A stretch of DNA of 34,190 nt from an uncultured bacterium (GTDB taxonomy: Bacteria; Verrucomicrobiota; Kiritimatiellia; RFP12; UBA1067): the NCBI GenBank assembly GCA_902779865.1, contig CACZDG010000067.1:1-34190 (forward strand). Direction: 5' to 3'. The notes under the pieces were generated by a model. The model saw only the letters and a list, made by a program, of their open reading frames with translations. It was not told the origin of the DNA and searched no databases. Of this stretch, positions 1 through 5,105 are shown piece after piece; position 1 is the first letter of the stretch, and each line of letters opens with the position of its first letter. Made by a program: the position numbers and the translations under genes.

Positions 1-15
1 TTTCGAGGAAGGACT

Positions 16-73
16 TCGGACTTCTGACATCGGACTTCGCAAATCGTCCGTTGTCAGAAGTCCGATGTCTTTT
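16..73 (+). terminator. Terminator-like long hairpin at window start
   Basis: Arms 16-35 and 46-65 pair over about 20 bp with one T-T mismatch around a 10-nt loop. A short T-rich tail (TCTTTT, 68-73) follows. It would end a plus-strand gene lying before the window. The T-run starts three bases after the stem, so it may instead be a dispersed inverted repeat. Confidence 0.4.
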
Positions 74-86
74 GCCACACCTTAAA

Positions 87-119
87 CAAACCGCCCGCAA
101 GGGCAACTACAAAAAGGAG
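87..119 (+). promoter_or_regulatory. Conserved hairpin leader, copy 1, with ribosome binding site
   Basis: A GCCC-GCAA-GGGC hairpin with a GNRA-type loop (93-104) is followed by an A-rich spacer and AAGGAG (114-119), eight bases before the ATG at 128. Nearly the same leader precedes the genes starting at 410 (plus) and 5017 (minus). All three encode proteins with hydrophobic N termini. Confidence 0.55.
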
Positions 120-127
120 ACCCAACA

Positions 128-280
128 ATGAACATGAGAAAACAAACATGGAAAGCCGCCGTCTCAGCGGCGGCAATCGCGGCAAGTGCGGCAGTCGGCG
201 TGGTCGAGCAGTACAAGCGCATTGCCGCCCAGCCCACGAAGCACAAGAAGGAAGACCCGGAGCCGGCGCCCGAGGCGTAA
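128..280 (+). CDS. Small secreted-type or membrane peptide, 50 aa
   Basis: The 50-codon frame has a strong ribosome binding site (AAGGAG, 114-119). The product starts MNMRKQTWKAAVSAAAIAAS and has a basic N terminus, an Ala-rich hydrophobic stretch at about residues 10-26, and a charged tail rich in Lys, Glu and Pro. It may be an inner-membrane-anchored peptide or an uncleaved signal-like peptide. The RKxTWxAAxSxA start recurs in the minus-strand frame starting at 5017, under the same leader, so this is probably a real small-protein family. I do not recognise a named family and propose no function. The beta-helix gene follows 129 bp downstream on the same strand and may share its transcript. 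Confidence 0.55.
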   Translation: MNMRKQTWKAAVSAAAIAASAAVGVVEQYKRIAAQPTKHKKEDPEPAPEA

Positions 281-283
281 AAC

Positions 284-347
284 GGGAGGGAAGCGCTCCG
301 TCGCGTCCATAAAGCGGGAGGGACGCGCCCCGTCGCGTCCCCTCCCG
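284..347. repeat. GGGAGGG/CGCG palindromic intergenic repeat, two copies
   Basis: Two adjacent copies of a GGGAGGGnnGCGCnCCGTCGCG-type motif lie at about 285-308 and 316-340. The second forms a 13-bp hairpin (315-327 with 334-347, one bulged C, loop CCCCGT). A third copy lies at 22490-22514. This looks like a dispersed REP-type element. There is no T-tract, so it is not a classical terminator, though it could protect mRNA ends between the two flanking genes. Confidence 0.5.
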
Positions 348-374
348 TCAAACAAACTTCAACAAACCAAACAC

Positions 375-400
375 CCGCCCGCAAGGGCAACAACAAAGGA
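375..400 (+). promoter_or_regulatory. Conserved hairpin leader, copy 2, with ribosome binding site
   Basis: The same GCCC-GCAA-GGGC hairpin (377-388) precedes AAAGGAAAA, ahead of the ATG at 410. Spacing and flanking A/C-rich sequence match copy 1, although the genes downstream are unrelated. The leader itself is therefore what is conserved. Confidence 0.5.
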
Positions 401-409
401 AAACCGAAA

Positions 410-2854
410 ATGAGCATGAACAAAATGATTACCTGCGCCGCAGTTGCGGCAAGCGTAATGATGTCCTCGTCGGCGTTGGCAGAGAGCATAACGTGGACGG
501 GCGTGGAGGACTCCAATCCGCTAAACGCGAACAACTGGACGAATGGCGCCGCAGAGGCCGTCGCTCCCGGAACTGCGGACACTGCGAACATCGGCGACGC
601 GCCGGAGGCCGTGTTGGGCGGCTCCGCCGCATGGACGCAGTTGAAACTCGGCACCGAGGCGGGAAAGACCGGCAAGATGACCGTGAAGAACGGCGGCGCT
701 CTCACCTTGTCGTCCACCCTGACTTTCGGCAATGTAGGCGGTTCGGCAGGCGTCCTGACCATTGACGGCGGATCGATTACAATTGAATCCCTCAACACCC
801 CCAACTATGCGGCGACATCGACCGTGAACTTGACCAACGGGACGTTCACGATAAACAACTGGGCGGACTGGGGCAGGAATGCCAGCGGCAAGGCGGAGTT
901 CAACCAGTTGGGCGGCACCGTCACCATGAAGAAGGGCTTCCAGATGGGCCGCGACAACAACGGCACGGGCATCTACAACATGAGCGGCGGCGTCCTGAAC
1001 GCCTCGTCGGGAGACTATTTCATGCTGGGAAGAACGGGCGCGGGCACGGGCATATTCAACCTCACGGACGGCACGGTCAACTTCGGGGCGAAGGATGTTT
1101 GGGTAGGCGGTTGCGACAACAATACATCTACAACCAAGGGATATTTTACCCAGTCCGGCGGTACGGTGACTGCAAACGGGAATATTCAGATCGGGCGTTA
1201 TGGCCCAGGCGTTTACACGCAAACCGGCGGCAGTTTGACATGCAAGAACTATTTCTCGATTGCGCGCTTCGCCGGTTCTTCTGGAACATACACTATCACG
1301 GGTGGATCGTTTTTGGCTACAAAGCATGGAATCATCCTCGGCGAGGAGGGAACGGGAACGCTGACCGTCGGCGGAACCGCCGTCGTCTCCACCCCTGTCG
1401 ATGGAATCTGGATCGGCGGGAATGTCAGCGGGGCGAAGGGATCGCTGTATCTGAACGGCGGCAGAATCATTACGAAGAACATTGCGAAAGGCAGCGGCAC
1501 GGTGGCCGTCGCGTTCAACGGCGGAACGCTCGAGGCCGTGGCGGACAACGCCTCGTTCCTCAAGGACCTCGGCTCGATCCTGCTGGATGCGGGCGGGGTG
1601 GAGATCGACAGCGCGGGGCACGACATCGGCGTCGGCAACAGCGATTTCGACGAAGTCGCCGGATGCTCGCTCGTCAAGAAGGGTGCGGGGACGCTCACCC
1701 TCGCCGCCCTGCCGTCCGCTGGATCGGTGGCGGTGAACGGCGGGACGTTCGCGCTCTCCGCAAGCTGCGACAACTCGGTCGCAAGCCTTGCGCACCGCTG
1801 GAGCTTCACGAGCAACCTGCTGGATTCCGTGACGGGGAAGTACGGTTCCAAAGTCGGCAGCGGCGCCGTTTCGTGGATCACCGACGCCGGTACGTCATTG
1901 CGGCTGCCCGGCGGCAACAAAGGCTATTGCCACATCAACCTCGGCAACAAGAAGCTTCCGTCCGACAGCGCGACGATCGAGGCGTGGGTGAAGTTGCGCG
2001 AACTCAGGAACTGGACGAGAATATTACGCATCGGCGGTCAGGACGATGGCACGGGCAATCCCACGACTTTCATTTCCAGGAACGGGAACGGCAAGCTCAG
2101 CTTCGACACCATTGCCACTACCCAGACGTCCGACAAGACGCTTGAACAAGACGCTTGGTATTACATCGCCATCACATACCTGCCCGACGGGAACGGCGGT
2201 GTGACGACCAAGAAATATGTCAAGAAGGCCGGGAGCGACGGTTTTCTTTGGACCAATACCGCAACGAAAGCCGGCTGGTCGGTCTCCGGTAATTCTGCAC
2301 GCGGCGCTTTCTGGCTTGGATACAGCGACTACAGCGACCGCGACGCGATGGCGGATTACGACGAGGTTCGCGTGTGGAACGGCGCGTTGTCCGACGAGGC
2401 GATTGCGCTCAGCGCGGCGAAGGGGCCTGACGCCACCACAGAGGACATCGCGGAGATCGCCGCGTCCGGCACGTCGGTATCGAGGACGCTCGCCATCGCC
2501 CCCGGGGCATCGTTCGACGTTGGCGCGGGCAACACGCTCCGGCAGACCGTCCTCAACGCGGGCGGAACGCTTGCGGGCGGTTCGCTCGTCGTGACGGAGC
2601 GCGTCAATGTTACGGTCGGCGAGACGATGACGGTCGCGAGCGGCGCGACGCTTGACCTGACAGGCGCGGAAGTCGCGCTCGCCAATCCCGAAGCCTTGAC
2701 GCAAGGCGGTTTCGTGTTGGCCATGTCGCCTTCCGGAGGTATCGTTCCCGCTGCGCCGCGCAAACTCGCCGGGACGTTGACGGGCTACAGGCTCTTCCTT
2801 ACCCCGACAAAGGCGCGCATCGGCAAGGCCGGCCTCATGCTCATCGTCAAGTAG
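410..2854 (+). CDS. Secreted beta-helix (autotransporter-type repeat) protein with LamG domain
   Basis: The 814-aa product has a signal peptide ending near residue 24 (SSALA-ES). Residues 25 to about 450 are Gly/Thr/Asn-rich repeats of the form GxYxxxGGxLxxxxxxxxG, typical of right-handed beta-helices. A passenger-type signature, LVKKGAGTLTLA, lies near residues 421-433. Residues of about 460-670 resemble a LamG/concanavalin-like domain (AHRWSFTSNLLDS, IEAWVKL, YDEVRVWNGALSDE), usually a carbohydrate-binding or adhesion module. The C terminus is more beta-repeat ending in GLMLIVK. No outer-membrane barrel is present, so export would be by another route. The start at 410 is supported by AAAGGA; Met3 and Met6 are alternatives. 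It probably acts outside the cell, in surface attachment or glycan binding, but no substrate can be named. Confidence 0.8.
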   Translation: MSMNKMITCAAVAASVMMSSSALAESITWTGVEDSNPLNANNWTNGAAEAVAPGTADTANIGDAPEAVLGGSAAWTQLKLGTEAGKTGKMTVKNGGALTLSSTLTFGNVGGSAGVLTIDGGSITIESLNTPNYAATSTVNLTNGTFTINNWADWGRNASGKAEFNQLGGTVTMKKGFQMGRDNNGTGIYNMSGGVLNASSGDYFMLGRTGAGTGIFNLTDGTVNFGAKDVWVGGCDNNTSTTKGYFTQSGGTVTANGNIQIGRYGPGVYTQTGGSLTCKNYFSIARFAGSSGTYTITGGSFLATKHGIILGEEGTGTLTVGGTAVVSTPVDGIWIGGNVSGAKGSLYLNGGRIITKNIAKGSGTVAVAFNGGTLEAVADNASFLKDLGSILLDAGGVEIDSAGHDIGVGNSDFDEVAGCSLVKKGAGTLTLAALPSAGSVAVNGGTFALSASCDNSVASLAHRWSFTSNLLDSVTGKYGSKVGSGAVSWITDAGTSLRLPGGNKGYCHINLGNKKLPSDSATIEAWVKLRELRNWTRILRIGGQDDGTGNPTTFISRNGNGKLSFDTIATTQTSDKTLEQDAWYYIAITYLPDGNGGVTTKKYVKKAGSDGFLWTNTATKAGWSVSGNSARGAFWLGYSDYSDRDAMADYDEVRVWNGALSDEAIALSAAKGPDATTEDIAEIAASGTSVSRTLAIAPGASFDVGAGNTLRQTVLNAGGTLAGGSLVVTERVNVTVGETMTVASGATLDLTGAEVALANPEALTQGGFVLAMSPSGGIVPAAPRKLAGTLTGYRLFLTPTKARIGKAGLMLIVK

Positions 2855-2934
2855 TCCGCGCGCAACAACACGTTCTACATGTTCTACACGGACAATAAAT
2901 CCTGCAAGCCATAAACAACCCAAAAACCAAACCA

Positions 2935-3010
2935 AAAAGGAGACAGCAAATGTCAGAGAGAAACCAAATGGAGCGGCGGAGACGTCGCTCACGTCGGTGG
3001 TGTCTCACTA
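2935..3010 (+). pseudogene. Possible decayed copy of the small-peptide gene start
   Basis: AAAAAGGAGAC followed closely by ATG (2950) matches the ribosome-binding region of the gene at 128. The next bases (GAGAGAAACCAAATGGAGCG) resemble its MRKQTW codons, with small indels that break the frame. The frame from 2950 stays open to 3300 only by running into the 41-bp repeats, and it reads as Arg-rich nonsense. Similarity is judged by eye and is weak. Confidence 0.25.
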
Positions 3011-3141
3011 CAGGAATGTCGCCTCGCAGGGCGGAAAACGTCACGAAGAGCCGGAACCAGTTCCGCCAAATAACGCTTAAAACCGCCAAAATAGGTAGTT
3101 TTAAAAATTGGTCGGCTCTTCCTGCGTCCCGGGAGGAGCCG

Positions 3142-3302
3142 CTGAAATTTTGGTGGGACTTCCTGCGCCGCAAGAACCTTCTCCAAAATTTTGGCGGGAC
3201 TTCTTGCGCCGCAGGAACCTTCCCCAAAATTTTGGCGGGACTTCCTGCGCCGCAGAAACCTTCCCCAAAATTTTGGTGGGACTTCCTGCGCCGGAAATAA
3301 TC
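3142..3302. repeat. 41-bp tandem repeat with CCAAAATTTTGG core, about four copies
   Basis: The palindrome CCAAAATTTTGG occurs at 3183-3194, 3224-3235 and 3265-3276, exactly 41 bp apart. A degenerate copy lies at 3142-3153 and a CCACCAAAA fragment near 3302. Between them lies a conserved CGGGACTTCCTGCGCCGCAG-type segment. Because 41 is not a multiple of 3, successive units are read in different frames, which argues against coding. The palindromes could be protein-binding sites; no function is assigned. Confidence 0.8.
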
Positions 3303-3480
3303 CCACCAAAACTTGTGTAGCGGCTGTTCTGGAAGCGGAGTTTCCGCCGGTGTGGTGGGCGGCTCGCCGGGACGGCTCGCCCTACCATCTACATGTTCTG
3401 CACGGCTAAAAACGAAAGCGAAAGCGAAATCTTAAGCAAAGACAGCTTCGGCAACGCGCTGGCAGCGCGTTGTACTAGTG

Positions 3481-3660
3481 GGGCGGGCCGCCCGGTGGTC
3501 GGCCCCTACCGGCGGTAGGGCGCGATCACCGAGCGCGCCGAAATTGCGGGCGGGCCGCCCGGTGGTCGGCCCCTACCGGCGGTAGGGAAATTGCGGGCGG
3601 GCCGCCCGGTGGTCGGCCCCTACCGGCGGTAGGGCGCGATCACCGAGCGCGCCGAAATTG
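3481..3660. repeat. Cluster of three 40-bp hairpin repeats with a 26-bp companion
   Basis: Unit A (40 bp) is present at 3481-3520, 3548-3587 and 3595-3634. Unit B (26 bp) follows the first and third copies (3521-3546, 3635-3660). Unit A contains GGGCGG-G-CCGCCC and CCCTACC-GGC-GGTAGGG, both perfect inverted repeats. Unit B contains GGCGCG and CGCGCC arms around a 9-nt loop. Copies look identical, so they are recent or homogenised. This is a REP/BIME-like intergenic mosaic. Confidence 0.85.
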
Positions 3661-3845
3661 GGGGGAGTTCGAGTGGCATCTGCGAAATTCACCGCCGAGC
3701 CTTCTGATGATTGGAAACAACCAGAACAACTGGTAAAAACAACATTGAGAGAGGTGCGCGGGCTAACTCGCCCGCGCTTATCACTACCTCATTAGAAATT
3801 GATATGATTGTATCGTTTTAGATTAACCCTAAAATCGTCAGTTGA

Positions 3846-3866
3846 ACCTCAGTTGAGGTGTTTTTT
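3846..3866 (+). terminator. Weak intrinsic-terminator-like hairpin
   Basis: ACCTC-AGTT-GAGGT is followed by one G and six T residues (3861-3866). The stem is only 5 bp and no gene lies directly upstream on this strand, so this may be chance. Confidence 0.3.
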
Positions 3867-3955
3867 CGCGGCGTGACAATGCCGCCCACCCGGCTTCGCT
3901 TGCAAGGCCGGGTTTCATCCAATCGAAATGCGTCCGACGCGCTACTTGAGCGCGT

Positions 3956-3979
3956 TTCCATGCGGTTCTGTGGAGGGTG
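3956..3979. repeat. 24-bp direct repeat, left copy, flanking the PIN module
   Basis: A 24-bp sequence beginning TTCCATGCGGTTCTG is identical to 4791-4814. Similarity continues imperfectly on both sides. The copies bracket the PIN module and its promoter, as expected for recombination or insertion ends, although they could equally be copies of a dispersed repeat. Confidence 0.6.
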
Positions 3980-4043
3980 GCGGTCATGGTGTGGTATGCG
4001 ATTTCTGGTTTGTCAAATTGTGTTCCGTTTGTACATCAGGTTG

Positions 4044-4268
4044 TCATACGGATTGTCCACGAAACTCCGTCTCGGGCTGGAAACCCCTGACCTTTTCAAA
4101 CAAGGTATCAAGCGTCTCGCCTTCAAAAAGATTCTTCTGCCAATCGGTGTAGTCGAAGGCGGCATTCGTGACTATGCTTATGAAACGTTCCGCGTCAACC
4201 GGGCCAACGGAGTTCATCAACACGTTCATGCACTTTACGGACAGTTCATTGTCTGTTGTCTGGTTCAT
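4044..4268 (-). CDS. Partner (putative antitoxin) of PIN toxin, 74 aa
   Basis: The 74-aa product starts MNQTTDNELSVKCMNVLMNS and contains VDAERFISIVTNAAFDYTDWQ, a pattern I associate with small proteins encoded beside PIN-domain toxins. It probably binds and neutralises the PIN nuclease, acting in the cytoplasm. The chosen ATG (4268) has GGAGG five bases upstream, and its first four bases overlap the PIN stop codon (ATGA), so translation is coupled. The order toxin then antitoxin is less common among type II systems. The frame could extend upstream to 4370 but would then overlap PIN coding sequence extensively. No DNA-binding fold is evident by eye. The family role is recalled rather than searched. 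Confidence 0.65.
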   Translation of the reverse strand: MNQTTDNELSVKCMNVLMNSVGPVDAERFISIVTNAAFDYTDWQKNLFEGETLDTLFEKVRGFQPETEFRGQSV

Positions 4269-4705
4269 CTTGCCTCCATTATGAAACTCACTGGATTCAT
4301 TACCTTCATTTTGCCGACAAACGATACTTTTTTGAGGATGCCGTCGTCTGTCGTAAGAAACAAATCGCATGACGCCGCTTCAGCAGAAGCAAGATGCAAT
4401 GCGTCTTTGGGTTTGAGCCCAAGCAACTCAAACTCCTTACTACGGGGTTTCAGAGAATCCGTGGCATCGACGTATTCCGCCGCCCTTGAACGCCAATATA
4501 GGATTGCAGACCGACGCTTTGGATCGGGATTGAAGGAAATCTCATAGTCAAGAATCTTCGACCAGGCGAAATCAACCTTGCGCATGTACATCATCAACTG
4601 CACAGTAAGTTTCGCGAGCGCTTCAAGTTTAACGCGCATCTGCCGCCAGTCGTCGAACGGGCGGTTGTAGCAGCAGTTGTCAAGATACACTCTCATCTTA
4701 TCCAT
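4265..4705 (-). CDS. PIN-domain ribonuclease, putative toxin
   Basis: The 146-aa product begins MDKMRVYLDNCCYNRPFDD; Asp9 in the VYLDNC strand is the typical first metal ligand of PIN nucleases. KDALHLASAEAASCDLFLTTDD near residues 100-122 is the usual C-terminal half, with acidic ligands at KDA and TTDD. Such proteins are Mg-dependent RNases that act as toxins in VapBC-like pairs. Start: ATG at 4705 is very close to AGGA; ATG at 4696 (MRVYLDN) lies about 13 bases from it and is an alternative. The module has lower GC than its surroundings and is flanked by direct repeats, consistent with transfer. A sigma-70 promoter lies just upstream. Confidence 0.85.
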   Translation of the reverse strand: MDKMRVYLDNCCYNRPFDDWRQMRVKLEALAKLTVQLMMYMRKVDFAWSKILDYEISFNPDPKRRSAILYWRSRAAEYVDATDSLKPRSKEFELLGLKPKDALHLASAEAASCDLFLTTDDGILKKVSFVGKMKVMNPVSFIMEAR

Positions 4706-4723
4706 TTTTCCTGTTTGGCGGAT

Positions 4724-4752
4724 ATTATACTAAAATCCCTCAGCGTTTTCAA
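4724..4752 (-). promoter_or_regulatory. Sigma-70 promoter of the PIN operon
   Basis: On the minus strand, TTGAAA (4752-4747) and TATAAT (4729-4724) are separated by exactly 17 bp. Transcription would start near 4717, about 12 nt before the first ATG. The promoter overlaps the 3' end of the upstream small frame. Confidence 0.75.
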
Positions 4753-5017
4753 GGGGCGCAAACGTGCCCGCACACGGCGTTTTAGCGCGGTTCCATGCGG
4801 TTCTGTGGAGGGTGTCAGTCATTGTATGGCGTTCAAGACCTTCACGGTCGCGCTGTCTGATCGTCTCGCCATTATCGCATATACGATGACGTTTGTGTCT
4901 ATGACAGCATAGATCACGCCTTCGCCCCCGTTTGCATGCGTTCACGCCGATTGTAATCGCCGTCGCCATGCATATTACCGCCACCGAGATTGCGGCTCTC
5001 CAAGTGTGTTTTCTCAC
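4730..5017 (-). CDS. Small protein with the RKxTWxAAxS start, 95 aa
   Basis: With GTG (5017) as start, the product begins (M)RKHTWRAAISVAVICMATAI, closely matching the start of the 50-aa peptide encoded at 128. A basic N terminus and one hydrophobic segment (residues of about 7-25) are followed by a Cys/Arg-rich tail with no recognisable fold. AAAGGAAAAC (5033-5024) is a good ribosome binding site, and the conserved hairpin leader lies directly upstream. An in-frame ATG at 5047 falls inside that hairpin, so GTG is preferred. The last third runs through the 24-bp direct repeat and the PIN promoter, so the true C terminus may have been replaced when that module arrived. Function unknown. Confidence 0.45.
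   Translation of the reverse strand: MRKHTWRAAISVAVICMATAITIGVNACKRGRRRDLCCHRHKRHRICDNGETIRQRDREGLERHTMTDTLHRTAWNRAKTPCAGTFAPLENAEGF
4791..4814. repeat. 24-bp direct repeat, right copy, flanking the PIN module
   Basis: Identical to 3956-3979. Read on the minus strand, both copies encode TLHRTAW followed by a basic residue in an open frame, so a short coding segment may be what was duplicated. Confidence 0.6.
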
Positions 5018-5023
5018 GCTATT

Positions 5024-5056
5024 GTTTTCCTTTCTGGTGTTACCCATGCGGGCGGT
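5024..5056 (-). promoter_or_regulatory. Conserved hairpin leader, copy 3
   Basis: On the minus strand, GCCC-GCAT-GGGT (5053-5042) precedes AAAGGAAAAC and the GTG at 5017. Relative to copies 1 and 2, the last stem base changes from C to T, turning a G-C pair into G-U, so pairing is kept. The same AAACCGCCCGCA approach sequence is present. Confidence 0.5.
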
Positions 5057-5105
5057 TTTACAATATTCCCCGTTTGATTGTCAACGGCGACGCGAAAACT
5101 AAAGG

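Larger units (their letters stand above)
2855..4043. other. Gene-poor, repeat-rich stretch
   Basis: I see no convincing intact gene on either strand. The stretch holds a possible decayed peptide start (2935-3010), a 41-bp tandem repeat (3142-3302), a cluster of hairpin repeats (3481-3660), a GC-rich hairpin (arms 3756-3763 and 3770-3777), a weak terminator (3846-3866) and one of the direct repeats flanking the PIN module. Open frames here mostly result from the repeats or from GC bias. Confidence 0.6.

Noticed and set aside
521-1795. 424-residue minus-strand frame inside the beta-helix gene
   Set aside because: Arg/Ala-rich antisense translation of repeat-coding DNA; the plus frame has a signal peptide and domain structure.
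2950-3300. 116-residue frame across the 41-bp repeats
   Set aside because: The repeat period is not a multiple of three and the product is Arg-rich in its first part; only its start may be a decayed gene copy.
3756-3777. GCGCGGGC/GCCCGCGC hairpin as terminator
   Set aside because: Perfect 8-bp stem but no T-tract on either side and no gene ending nearby.
3858-4547. 229-residue plus-strand frame opposite the PIN module
   Set aside because: Antisense to two recognisable genes with a clear promoter; no ribosome binding site or family signal.
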